Source: Agromyces italicus DSM 16388
GTDB lineage: Bacteria; Actinomycetota; Actinomycetes; Actinomycetales; Microbacteriaceae
DNA length: 64,000 nucleotides
Direction: 5' to 3'
NCBI RefSeq assembly: GCF_000421545.1
Contig: NZ_ATXF01000007.1
Span: 357,605-421,604 of the forward strand
The notes below the pieces were generated by a model, which did not search any database, had not been told where the DNA came from, and saw only the letters and a program-made list of their open reading frames with translations. The position numbers and the translations under genes were made by a program. Shown one piece after another: positions 33,315 through 42,753 of the stretch. Numbering within the stretch: position 1 is the first letter of the stretch; the number at the start of each line of letters is the position of its first letter.

Positions 33315-34010
33315 ATGAGCGCACCCCACCCCGGACTCGACGAACTCGTCGCCACCGTCGCCCTGCTGCGCGCCCCGGGCGGGTGCCCGTGGGACGCAGA
33401 GCAGACCCACGAATCGCTCGTGCAGTACCTGGTCGAGGAGTGCTGGGAGCTCATCGACGCCATCGAGGCCGGCGACCGCGCCGAGATGCTCGAGGAGCTC
33501 GGCGACGTGCTCTACCAGGTGCTCTTCCACGCCGACATCGCCGCCCATACGGGCGACGAGCGCTTCGACATCGACGACGTCGCCCGTCACATGACGGCCA
33601 AGATGGTGTCGCGGCATCCGCACGTCTTCGGCGACCGCGAGGCTGCGACCGCCGACGACGTCGTCGCCTTCTGGGAGGACCTGAAAGCCGACGAGAAGCC
33701 GCACCGCACGAGCGTGCTCGACGGGGTGCCGCGCGGCATGCCGGCGCTCGCGCTCGCCCGCAAGGTGCTCGGCAAGGCCGAGAAGGCCGGCGTCACGGCG
33801 CAGGATGCCCCGTGGCCGGTCACGCCCGACACGGCGCCCATCGCCGTGCCCGCCACCGAGGCGGAGCTCGGGCGACAGCTGTTCGGGCTCGTGGCCGCAG
33901 CGCGGGATCAGGGGCTCGACGCCGAACGCGCCCTCCGCGCCGCCGTGCGCGAGTTCGAGGGCGAGGTGCGGCGCGCCGAGGCGGCGCGCGCGGCCGAACC
34001 GGCCGGCTGA
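33315..34010 (+). CDS. mazG: Nucleoside triphosphate pyrophosphohydrolase MazG
   Basis: Hydrolyses (d)NTPs, including damaged ones, to monophosphates (231 aa). The MazG helical core is clear: LRAPGGCPWDAEQTHESL near residue 18, EECWELIDAIEAGD near 43 and EELGDVLYQVLFHADIA near 60, containing the metal-binding ExxE and ExxD motifs. The C-terminal half holds a second, less conserved MazG-like segment. The tail is Ala/Glu/Arg-rich. Start ATG 33315 fits both the family and the leaderless promoter. It is convergent with the ABC exporter operon. Confidence 0.94.
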   Translation: MSAPHPGLDELVATVALLRAPGGCPWDAEQTHESLVQYLVEECWELIDAIEAGDRAEMLEELGDVLYQVLFHADIAAHTGDERFDIDDVARHMTAKMVSRHPHVFGDREAATADDVVAFWEDLKADEKPHRTSVLDGVPRGMPALALARKVLGKAEKAGVTAQDAPWPVTPDTAPIAVPATEAELGRQLFGLVAAARDQGLDAERALRAAVREFEGEVRRAEAARAAEPAG

Positions 34011-34028
34011 GCGGGCGCCCGCCTCGGC

Positions 34029-35120
34029 TCAGGCGATGCGGCTGCCCGGGGCGAGGCGCTTCACCGGCACCTCGGTGCGACGCCAGGCCCACGCGAGCGC
34101 GCCCGCGCCGAGCAGCACGTGGATCGAGAGCCCCACGAACCACGACGGCACCGAGCGCTCGTAGACCTCCTTCGGGGTCTCGCCCTCGCCCGGACCCCCG
34201 TACCCGTAGGCGCCGTACTTCCGCCAGTCTGCGCACTCGTCGTACGTCGTCTCGAGGTCGGGCGCGTGCTGCGCCTGGCGCACGCCGACCGCGATCCAGC
34301 CGAAGAGGTCGCGCGGCGAACCGTGCTCGTCGAAGGTGCCGGGCGAGGCATCCGCGACGACGACGTAGGGGTTCGCCGCGAGGAATCCCCAGACGTAGTC
34401 CCACCGAGGTGTCGGGTACTCGCTGACGACCGGGGCCAGGCACGGCACCTCGTCGCCGTCGGGGATCTGCCCCGAGTCGTCGAGGGCCTCGTAATCGACC
34501 GAGATGTAGGTGCTGTGCACCGTCGACTGCATCGCCGCCCCGCCGAGCGCGAAGGCGATGAGCGTGCCGATCGAGAGCGCGGCGACGACGAGGTACGTCA
34601 CGACGACCGAGAAGAGCGGCCGCGCGATCACCCCCGACAGGCCCACGCCGATCGCGGCGATCACCCCGACCTCGACGGCGAGCACCACGAGCGACACCGC
34701 GATCGTCGATGCCGAGACCTCGCCGAGCACGACACCGAACACGAGGAACGGCACCGAGGCGACGAGGAAGGCGAGGGCGGTGATCCAGGCGGCCAGCCAC
34801 TTGCCGACGACGAGTTGCGCGGTCGTCACGAGCGTCACCTGCGTGGTCGCGAGCGTACCCGCCTCGCGCTCGCCGTTGATGGCGTTGCCCGAGAGCGCGG
34901 GGGAGACGAGGGTGCCGAGCAGCAGGACGAAGAACACCACGGTCGAGAAGACCGCTCCGCCGCCCGAGTCCCACGCGTTCGTCGCGATGACGACGAGCAC
35001 CGTGACGATCGTCACGAGCAGCACGAAGACGCCGAGCAGCACGTACCAGGCGACGCCGCGCACCCGCTGCTTGAGGTCGAGGGCGACGATCAGCCACATG
35101 CCCTGGAAGAACCCGATCAT
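34029..35120 (-). CDS. ABC-2 type transporter permease
   Basis: Integral membrane subunit (363 aa) of an export-type ABC transporter. A first helix is near residues 24-47 and further helices cluster at 60-80, 108-135, 140-165 and 170-195. A long extracellular loop of ~130 residues (about 200-330) contains two cysteines (EVPCLAPV, YDECADWRK) that may be bridged, and the last helix precedes a basic tail. GNAINGEREAGTLATTQVT near residue 80 is the ABC-2 motif coupling to the ATPase. The ATG overlaps the stop of the upstream ATPase gene by 4 bases. The substrate is unknown. Confidence 0.88.
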   Translation of the reverse strand: MIGFFQGMWLIVALDLKQRVRGVAWYVLLGVFVLLVTIVTVLVVIATNAWDSGGGAVFSTVVFFVLLLGTLVSPALSGNAINGEREAGTLATTQVTLVTTAQLVVGKWLAAWITALAFLVASVPFLVFGVVLGEVSASTIAVSLVVLAVEVGVIAAIGVGLSGVIARPLFSVVVTYLVVAALSIGTLIAFALGGAAMQSTVHSTYISVDYEALDDSGQIPDGDEVPCLAPVVSEYPTPRWDYVWGFLAANPYVVVADASPGTFDEHGSPRDLFGWIAVGVRQAQHAPDLETTYDECADWRKYGAYGYGGPGEGETPKEVYERSVPSWFVGLSIHVLLGAGALAWAWRRTEVPVKRLAPGSRIA

Positions 35121-36037
35121 GCGTCGTCTCCCGCCCGATTGAGGTCGTGGAAGACGTGTTCGAGATCGCCGACGGCCGGCGCGAACGACGAGACCGGCAC
35201 GCCCGAACCGATGAGATGGGCGAGCAGTTGCGCAGCGTCCGGCTCGCTCGTGAGCGGCACGACCGCACCGAAGCGGTCGACCACCGCGACCTCGCCGAAG
35301 CCCGCGTCGCCGAGGGCGGAGACCAGCCGTTCGGCGTCGAGCGAGCGGATCCGCCAGTGCCTCGCGGACCGGCCGGCGCGCGCGACCTCCTCGGGCGCGG
35401 CGGTCGCGCCGGCCGCGAGGTACACCGCCGAGTCGGCCATCTCCTCGAGCTCGGCGAGCACATGGCTCGAGACGAGGATCGTCTTGCCCTCGCCGGCGAG
35501 TCGGCGCACGAGCTCGCGGAGCTCGGCGCGGGCGGCGGGGTCGAGACCCGAGGCCGGCTCGTCGAGCAGCAGCACCTCGGGGTCGTGCACGAGGGCGCGG
35601 GCGAGGCTCAGCCGCTGCTTCTGCCCGCGCGAGAGCACCCGCGTCGCCTGCTCGGCGAGCGGGACGAGGTCGACGAGCTCGACGAGCTGCTGTGCACGAG
35701 CGGATGCCTCGTCGGCACCCATTCCGTACATTCGGGCGCTCGTCGTCAGCGCGGCCCGTACGCTGAGGGTCGGCCACGAGCCGAGCACGTCGGGCATCCA
35801 ACCCATGCGCCGGCGCACCTGGTGCGGTTCGGTCACGGGATCGTATCCGGCGATGCGGATCGTGCCCGCGTCGGGCGCGAGCAGGGTCGCGAGCATCAGC
35901 AGCAGGGTCGTCTTGCCCGCGCCGTTCGGGCCGATGAGCCCTGCGACGCTGCCCGGGGCGACCTCGAAGCTCGCATCGCGGACCGCGTGCACCTCGCCGA
36001 ACGATCGGGCGACGCCCGTGACCGTGATGCCTGCCAT
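35117..36037 (-). CDS. ABC transporter ATP-binding protein (export type)
   Basis: ATPase (306 aa) with Walker A LIGPNGAGKTTLLLML near residues 35-50. An unusual signature, VLSRGQKQRLSLARAL, is near residue 134, with Arg replacing the second residue of LSGGQ. Walker B is VLLLDEPASGLD, and the H-loop is ILVSSHVLAELEEM. About 90 C-terminal residues are specific to this subfamily (WRIRSLDAERLVSAL...). It is translated just before the permease gene. ATG 36037 has GGAGG upstream on the minus strand. It diverges from hisS with 42 bases between. Confidence 0.9.
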   Translation of the reverse strand: MAGITVTGVARSFGEVHAVRDASFEVAPGSVAGLIGPNGAGKTTLLLMLATLLAPDAGTIRIAGYDPVTEPHQVRRRMGWMPDVLGSWPTLSVRAALTTSARMYGMGADEASARAQQLVELVDLVPLAEQATRVLSRGQKQRLSLARALVHDPEVLLLDEPASGLDPAARAELRELVRRLAGEGKTILVSSHVLAELEEMADSAVYLAAGATAAPEEVARAGRSARHWRIRSLDAERLVSALGDAGFGEVAVVDRFGAVVPLTSEPDAAQLLAHLIGSGVPVSSFAPAVGDLEHVFHDLNRAGDDA

Positions 36038-36079
36038 CGTGCCTCCTCGTGCGCCGGGTCGTCCCGCACAACTGGAAGA

Positions 36080-37348
36080 ATGGCACGCATGGCCGCTTCC
36101 GTCACTCCTCCGCGCGGCATGCGCGACTTCCTCCCCGCCGAGAAGGCCCGCCGCGAGCACGCCCTCGGCGTGATCCGCGGGGTCTACGCGGCCCACGGCT
36201 TCGACGAGATCGAGACGCCCGTGATGGAGGATTCGAGCCGCCTGCACGCCGGCCTCGGCGGTGACAACGAGAAGCTCGCCTTCGCCGTCATGAAGCGCGG
36301 CCTCGACACCGCCGACCTCGCGCGCGCCGCGGCATCCGACGACGCCCTCTCGCTCGCCGACCTCGGGCTGCGCTACGACCTGACCGTGCCGCTCGCGCGC
36401 TTCTACGCGACGCACCGCGCGGCGCTGCCTCCGGTGTTCCGCTCGATCCAGATCGCACCCGTGTGGCGTGCCGAGCGCCCGCAGAAGGGGCGCTACCGCC
36501 AGTTCGTGCAGTGCGACATCGACATCATCGGCGAGGCGGGGCAGCTCGCCGAGCTCGAGCTGCTGACCGCGACCGTCGCGACGCTCGACGCGCTCGGGCT
36601 CACCGGTTGCTCCATCCGACTCAACGACCGGCGCGTCCTCGCGGGGATCCTCGCGTCGTGGGGCGTGCCCGACGAGCTGCGCGAGCGGGCGCTCATCACG
36701 ATCGACAAGCTCGACAAGATCGGCGTCGCGGGCGTCGCCGCCGAACTCGCAGAGATCAGCGCGATTCCCGATGCCTCCGTCGTCGCGCGCGCCCTCGAGG
36801 AGCTCACGAGCGCCGACTGGCACCTCGCCGACGCGGCGCCCGCGTGGCTCGACCGGGCTGCCTACGACGACCTCCTCGCGCTGCGCGCGGCCCTTCCCGG
36901 CGCCGCGATCGAGTTCGACCCGACGCTCGTGCGCGGCATGGGCTACTACACGGGTACGATCTTCGAGATCGCGCACCCCGAGTACGGCTACTCGCTCGGC
37001 GGCGGCGGTCGCTACGACGGCATGATCGGGCGGTTCCTGGGGCAGGAGGTGCCGGCCTGCGGCTTCTCGATCGGCTTCGAGCGCATCATCGACCTGCTCG
37101 AGATCGACGACGATGCGCGCCCGCGTGCGGTCGTGCTGGTCTACGACGGGGATGTGCAGCAGGCGCGCCTGCTCGCCCTCAAGGCCGAGCTCGTGGCATC
37201 CGGCACCCGTGTTCGCCTCGAACGCCGCACCAAGAACCTGCGCGCCCTGCTCGACCGCGTGACCGCCGACGGATTCGACGCCTTCGCGACCGTGACGGAC
37301 GCGACCGGCGACGCCGCCGCACTCGAGTTCCGCGAACTCGGCGCGTAG
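36080..37348 (+). CDS. hisS: Histidine--tRNA ligase
   Basis: Class II aminoacyl-tRNA synthetase (422 aa). Motif 1 region is RGMRDFLPAEKARREHAL near the N-terminus. Motif 2 contains IAPVWRAERPQKGRYRQF near residue 120 with the ATP-binding Arg, followed by QCDIDIIG. Histidine-specific segments are LVRGMGYYTGTIFE near residue 285 and GGGGRYDGMIG near 308. Motif 3 is CGFSIGFERI near 330. The C-terminal anticodon-binding domain starts near 350. There are two possible starts, ATG 36080 and ATG 36089. The GGAAG at 36074-36078 is too close to the first and better placed for the second, so 36089 is a real alternative. Confidence 0.95.
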   Translation: MARMAASVTPPRGMRDFLPAEKARREHALGVIRGVYAAHGFDEIETPVMEDSSRLHAGLGGDNEKLAFAVMKRGLDTADLARAAASDDALSLADLGLRYDLTVPLARFYATHRAALPPVFRSIQIAPVWRAERPQKGRYRQFVQCDIDIIGEAGQLAELELLTATVATLDALGLTGCSIRLNDRRVLAGILASWGVPDELRERALITIDKLDKIGVAGVAAELAEISAIPDASVVARALEELTSADWHLADAAPAWLDRAAYDDLLALRAALPGAAIEFDPTLVRGMGYYTGTIFEIAHPEYGYSLGGGGRYDGMIGRFLGQEVPACGFSIGFERIIDLLEIDDDARPRAVVLVYDGDVQQARLLALKAELVASGTRVRLERRTKNLRALLDRVTADGFDAFATVTDATGDAAALEFRELGA

Positions 37349-37380
37349 CCGCGCCGCCGCGCCGCCGCGCCGCCGCGCCT
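37349..37380. repeat. Short GC tandem repeat after hisS
   Basis: Directly after the hisS stop the word CGCGCCGC is repeated about four times. It is a simple-sequence tract with no T-run; it could have arisen by slippage. Confidence 0.6.
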
Positions 37381-37396
37381 CACCTCACCGCTGTGC

Positions 37397-37453
37397 CGAG
37401 TGGGCGAAGTTGGCGGTGTTCTCTTTCGAGAACCAGCCAACTTCGCCCACTCG
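37397..37453. repeat. Long intergenic hairpin, family iii (CCAACTTCGCCCACTCG word)
   Basis: Perfect 18-base arms at 37397-37414 and 37436-37453. The 21-base loop contains a further inner stem GTTCTC/GAGAAC, giving an almost continuous hairpin of about 25 pairs. It lies between convergent hisS and the DUF559 gene, 9 bases from the latter's stop. The same arm word recurs three times on the other side of that gene (38495-38615). Confidence 0.8.
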
Positions 37454-37461
37454 ATCAAGTC

Positions 37462-38376
37462 TCATGCCGCGCGCGCCACTCGGGCCTCCCGGATACGCCG
37501 GACGATGCCCTCAGGATTCTCGAACAGCGCGGTCTTCGTGATCCGGATGACTCGCCAACCGGCATCCTCGAAGAGTTCGCGCCGCTCGATATCACGCTCC
37601 CACCGGCCGGCGTCACGATGCCCCGCGCCCTCGTACTCGATCGCGATCCGCAAGTCGGGGTAGGCGAGATCGGGGTGGAGCACGAGACCACCGGCGACGA
37701 TGACCGGAGGGCCGATCGCCGGTTCGGGGAGTCCGGCCTCGACGACGACGAGGCGCAGCAGCGTTTCGGGGCGCGATGCCGCGCCCACCCTTATCTGCTC
37801 AAGAGCCCGGCGTGCGGAGGCGAGGCCGCGACGACCCGTGCTCCGCTCGACCACGGCGACGAGTTCGGCCGGCGTGCAGAACGGGCCTTCCGCCGCGCGA
37901 CCGTGGAGACGCCCCGTGACGAGGAAGTCCCCGACCGCGACCAAGTCGCGATGCCCCAGCGTGCCCGCCGATTGCATCCACATGTCGGCCGGGGTCACGA
38001 CGGGCAGGCCGAGTCTCAGGCTGACTGGGAAGGCTCGCATCGCGCGGTGGCCGACGGTGCCCCGCGTGCGGGGTCGCGTCACGGTGGGGCTCAGCACGTG
38101 GAGCGGCCGCACCGCCGCCGCCCATGATGGAAGCGGTGCGCCGTACAGCAATGCGGCGGTCGCGTGGCTGTAGGCCTCGCCGGGTCGGAGGAGTGGCCGA
38201 TACGCCTCGCACAGGTCGACGACCGCTTCGAGGTCGAGCCCGACGGCGCTCACACCGGTGAAGGGGTGCTGGATCGACTTGGCACGCAATCGGCCGCGGG
38301 TCGTGTCGAAGCTCGCATGCTCGCTCGTCCGTACGGCTCCGCCTCGCGGGATGGGGTCAACGGTGCGTCGCGTCAT
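37462..38376 (-). CDS. DUF559-domain (endonuclease-like) protein
   Basis: Protein of 304 residues. The N-terminal part (to about 190) contains HATAALLYGAPLP and a segment like the winged-helix/antitoxin-type region seen in actinobacterial DUF559 and AbiEi-like proteins. The C-terminal ~95 residues form the DUF559 (Vsr-like, PD-(D/E)XK) domain: HPDLAYPDLRIAIEYEGAGHRD with Asp and Glu of the nuclease core, then RWERDIERRELFEDAGWRVIRIT. Start ATG 38376 is chosen by the conserved opening; longer forms are possible. Such proteins are numerous in Microbacteriaceae and their role is unproved. It is bracketed by family iii palindromes. Confidence 0.82.
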   Translation of the reverse strand: MTRRTVDPIPRGGAVRTSEHASFDTTRGRLRAKSIQHPFTGVSAVGLDLEAVVDLCEAYRPLLRPGEAYSHATAALLYGAPLPSWAAAVRPLHVLSPTVTRPRTRGTVGHRAMRAFPVSLRLGLPVVTPADMWMQSAGTLGHRDLVAVGDFLVTGRLHGRAAEGPFCTPAELVAVVERSTGRRGLASARRALEQIRVGAASRPETLLRLVVVEAGLPEPAIGPPVIVAGGLVLHPDLAYPDLRIAIEYEGAGHRDAGRWERDIERRELFEDAGWRVIRITKTALFENPEGIVRRIREARVARAA

Positions 38377-38494
38377 CCCTGCATGCTCGCGGATCCGTCG
38401 CGCTCGTTCCGGCATCTCTCCACAGCCGACCGAGGAAAGCGGAGCTCGGCGAATCGAATGGGCGATGTCGGCGACAACTTGCGCACGAATCGCG

Positions 38495-38615
38495 CCAACT
38501 TCGCCCACTCGGCGGGGTTCGTCTTCGGCGGAGCCGCGCTCCCGAGCCCTTCCCCTGCGAGTGGGCGTTCTTGGTCGGGTCGGGCTTCGGAACCCTGCAA
38601 AGTTCGCCCACTCGG
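38495..38615. repeat. Cluster of family iii palindrome words
   Basis: CCAACTTCGCCCACTCGG occurs at 38495-38512. A degenerate inverted copy (CGAGTGGGCGTTCTTGG) lies at 38558-38574 and a third, direct copy (AGTTCGCCCACTCGG) at 38601-38615. Each can pair with the inverted copy. The arm word is the same as in the hairpin at 37397-37453 on the far side of the DUF559 gene. Confidence 0.7.
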
Positions 38616-38653
38616 GTTGGGGGTGGGCACGGGCAGTGACGGGAGGATGATGA

Positions 38654-40063
<1,410 letters not shown>

Positions 40064-40080
40064 CAGCGTAGCTGATCAGC

Positions 40081-40110
40081 GACGGGGGCGGCCGGGTGGC
40101 CGCCCCCGTC
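40081..40110 (+). terminator. Strong intrinsic terminator after eno
   Basis: A perfect 13-base stem (40081-40093 with 40098-40110) closes a GGGT loop and is followed by GTTCTCT. It begins 18 bases after the eno stop and separates eno from the ftsB-like gene. Confidence 0.85.
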
Positions 40111-40137
40111 GTTCTCTGCCGGGCCGGGAGGAGAGCG

Positions 40138-40905
40138 ATGAACGACGATTCCGCCCGCAACCCCCGACGCCCCGCCGACCCTTCCGGAGCGCGCACGCCG
40201 CGCTCGCGCGCGCAGCAGAACCAGGGCGCGGATGCCGCGAAGCCCGCGTCGTCCGCGAAGCCGGCGTCGTCCGGTGCCGCGAAGGCTGCGAAGTCCTCGG
40301 CGAAGGCCGCGACTTCGGCGAGATCGACTTCGTCGAAGCCCGCGACGTCGAAGAAGCCGCCGAAGAAGCCGCCGAAGAACACGACGCCGCGCGCCTCGGC
40401 GAAGCCCGCCCCCGGCGGATCGACGGACTCCGTGCGTGCGGGGTGGCTCAGTGGCATCCGTTTCTCAGGTTTCTCGCTCATCATGCTGGGGGTGCTCGTG
40501 CTCGCGGTCGTGGTGCTCGCACCGACGATCGCGGCCTTCGCGCAGCAGCGTGCGCAGCTCGCCGAGCTGCGCGCCGCGGTCGCCGCCCAGGAGACCGAGG
40601 TCCAGCGCCTGCGCGACGAGCGCGAGCGCTGGAACGACGAGACGTTCATCGTCACGCAGGCGCGTGAACGTCTGTACTACGTGATGCCGGGCGAGGTGAG
40701 CTACCTCGTCATCGACGACCGCAGCGAGGCCGCGAAGGCGGAGGACGCCGCCGAGGTCTCGGCCGAAGTGACCGAATCGAAGGGCGATTGGATGCGCACC
40801 CTGCTCGACTCCGTGGTGACCGCGGGGCTGGCCCCCGAGGCCGGAGACCCGGCCGCGCCCGAGAGCGGCGCCCCGGCGACCCCCGACGCGGAGGGCGCGC
40901 GATGA
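40138..40905 (+). CDS. FtsB/DivIC-family septum formation initiator protein
   Basis: Bitopic cell-division protein (255 aa). The N-terminal cytoplasmic part (about 1-110) is a long basic Ala/Lys/Ser/Pro tract with repeats such as AAKPASSAKPASS and KKPPKKPPK. One membrane helix follows at about residues 117-138 (FSLIMLGVLVLAVVVLAPTI). A coiled coil (about 140-165; QQRAQLAELRAAVAAQETEV) leads to the DivIC motif ARERLYYVMPGEVSYLV. An acidic tail ends the protein. ATG 40138 has GGGAGGAG upstream. It overlaps the DUF501 gene by 4 bases. The role in the divisome is by family. Confidence 0.9.
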   Translation: MNDDSARNPRRPADPSGARTPRSRAQQNQGADAAKPASSAKPASSGAAKAAKSSAKAATSARSTSSKPATSKKPPKKPPKNTTPRASAKPAPGGSTDSVRAGWLSGIRFSGFSLIMLGVLVLAVVVLAPTIAAFAQQRAQLAELRAAVAAQETEVQRLRDERERWNDETFIVTQARERLYYVMPGEVSYLVIDDRSEAAKAEDAAEVSAEVTESKGDWMRTLLDSVVTAGLAPEAGDPAAPESGAPATPDAEGAR

Positions 40906-41423
40906 CCCGGCCCCCGTTCGACGAGGTCGCCGAACGCGACCTCGCCATCGTCTCGGCCCAGCTCGGCCGCCCCGCCCGTAACGTGGTCGGCATCGCCGCG
41001 CGCTGCGTCTGCGGCGCGCCGACGGTCGTCGCGACCTCGCCGCGCCTGGCCGACGGCACGCCCTTCCCGACGTTCTACTACCTCTCGCACCCGGGCGCGA
41101 CGGCCGCGATGTCGTTCCTCGAGGCGGCCCAGCTCATGGTCGAGTGCACCGAGCTGCTCGCGAGCGACGACGGCGTGCGCGCCGCGTACGAGCACGCCCA
41201 CCGCGAGTACCTCGCCGACCGAGCCGGGTTCGGCGATGTGCCCGAGGTCGACGGCATCTCGGCGGGCGGCATGCCGACCCGGGTGAAGTGCCTGCACGCG
41301 CTCGCCGCCCAGTCGCTCGCGGCCGGGCCGGGCCTGAACCCCATCGGCGACCTCGCGCTCGAACGGTCGAGCTGGTCGCCCGACGTCTGCCGATGCCCCG
41401 ACTACGGAGTCGACGCGAAATGA
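40902..41423 (+). CDS. DUF501-domain protein
   Basis: Protein of 173 residues found next to eno and ftsB across actinobacteria. Visible conserved features are RDLAIVSAQLGRPARNVVGIAARC (in parts), a CxC pair at RCVCGAP, FPTFYYLSHP near residue 63, and a C-terminal WSPDVCRCPDYG with a second CxC. The four cysteines suggest metal binding; this is inference. ATG 40902 overlaps the ftsB stop, and the stop overlaps the protease start by 4 bases, so the three genes are translationally coupled. Confidence 0.92.
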   Translation: MTRPPFDEVAERDLAIVSAQLGRPARNVVGIAARCVCGAPTVVATSPRLADGTPFPTFYYLSHPGATAAMSFLEAAQLMVECTELLASDDGVRAAYEHAHREYLADRAGFGDVPEVDGISAGGMPTRVKCLHALAAQSLAAGPGLNPIGDLALERSSWSPDVCRCPDYGVDAK

Positions 41424-42706
41424 CCCGCAGCCGGGGCCGCCTCGCATCGACGCTCGCGAAGACCGCGACCGCCGCGGTCGCGGCTGCCGCAGTGCTGCTC
41501 GGGGGTGCCGCGCCCGCGCGCGCCGACACCGTGCGCGATTACGAGTACTGGCTCGGCGACTACGGCTTCACGACGGCGTGGAACACCACGAAGGGCAAAG
41601 GCGTCACCGTCGCGATCATCGACACGGGAGTGAACGGCAACGTCGCCGAACTCCGCGGTGCCGTCGCCGGCGGCACGGATGTCTCGGGCCTCGGCACTCC
41701 CGACGGGCAGACGCCGGTCGGCGACCCCGAGGAGAGCGGGCACGGCACGATGGTCGCCTCGCTCCTCGCGGGGCGCGGCACGGGTGAGGGCACCGGCGTC
41801 ATCGGCGTCGCGCCCGAGGCCGAGCTGCTGACGGTGTCGGTCGCATTCGGCCAGGACACCGGCGCCGAGAAGAGCAACGACGAGCAGATCGCCGAGGGTG
41901 TGAGGTGGGCCGTCGACAACGGTGCCGACGTCATCAACATGTCACTCACCCGCAACACCCGCGACTGGCCCGAGAGTTGGGACGAGGCGTTCACCTACGC
42001 CTTCGAGCACGACGTCGTCGTCGTCGCGGCGGCCGGCAACCGGGGCAGCGGCACGGCCGAGGTCGGTGCGCCGGCGACGATTCCGGGCGTGCTCGCCGTC
42101 GCGGGCGTCGACAAGCAGAAGAACGCGAGCCTCGGCGCGAGCTCGCAGGGCATCACCCTCGGCGTCGCCGCACCGAGCGAAGACCTCGTGGGCGTGAGGC
42201 CCGACGGTCGCGTCGTCATCTGGGACGGCACGAGCGCGGCGACCCCGCTCGTCTCGGGGCTCGTGGCGCTCGTGCGCGCCGAGTTCCCCGAGCTCGACGC
42301 GGCGAACGTCATCAACCGGGTCATCCGGACCGCCGACCCGAACGGGCACGAGGTGCCGAGCCCGCTCTACGGGTACGGGCTGATCGACCCCGTCCCCGCG
42401 CTCGAGGCCGACGTCGAGGAGGTCGAGGCGAATCCGCTCGGCAGTCTCGAGGAATGGATCACCCTGCACCGGCGCGCATCCTCGACGACGGCGCCGACCG
42501 ATTCGCCCGAAACCGAGATCGTGCCGATCGCCGACCCGCCGCCGCCGGCCGACGAGGGCACGGCGACGCTGCTCCCGACGCCGTGGACATTGGCCTACAT
42601 CACGGTGCCGCTCTCGCTCGTCGCAGGATTTGGTACGCTAGCAGCGCTGTTGGGCATCGGCGCCACTCGGCATACCAGGCGGACTGTCCGCATTCGCGAG
42701 CAGTGA
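41420..42706 (+). CDS. S8 (subtilisin/mycosin-like) serine protease, membrane-anchored
   Basis: Exported protease (428 aa). A signal peptide runs to about residue 35 with a likely cut after APARA. The catalytic triad is complete: D68 (VAIIDTGVNG), H108 (ESGHGTMVAS) and S272 (DGTSAATPLVSG), with the oxyanion Asn in VVAAAGNRGSG. A Pro/Glu/Thr-rich stalk (about 355-395) leads to one C-terminal membrane helix (about 398-418) and a basic cytoplasmic tail. The architecture resembles type VII secretion mycosins, but no ESX genes are in the window. It is coupled to DUF501. Confidence 0.92.
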   Translation: MTRSRGRLASTLAKTATAAVAAAAVLLGGAAPARADTVRDYEYWLGDYGFTTAWNTTKGKGVTVAIIDTGVNGNVAELRGAVAGGTDVSGLGTPDGQTPVGDPEESGHGTMVASLLAGRGTGEGTGVIGVAPEAELLTVSVAFGQDTGAEKSNDEQIAEGVRWAVDNGADVINMSLTRNTRDWPESWDEAFTYAFEHDVVVVAAAGNRGSGTAEVGAPATIPGVLAVAGVDKQKNASLGASSQGITLGVAAPSEDLVGVRPDGRVVIWDGTSAATPLVSGLVALVRAEFPELDAANVINRVIRTADPNGHEVPSPLYGYGLIDPVPALEADVEEVEANPLGSLEEWITLHRRASSTTAPTDSPETEIVPIADPPPPADEGTATLLPTPWTLAYITVPLSLVAGFGTLAALLGIGATRHTRRTVRIREQ

Positions 42707-42753
42707 TCGCACGCATCAGCCCGCATCACCAGATACTGAGGAGTCCATTCACC

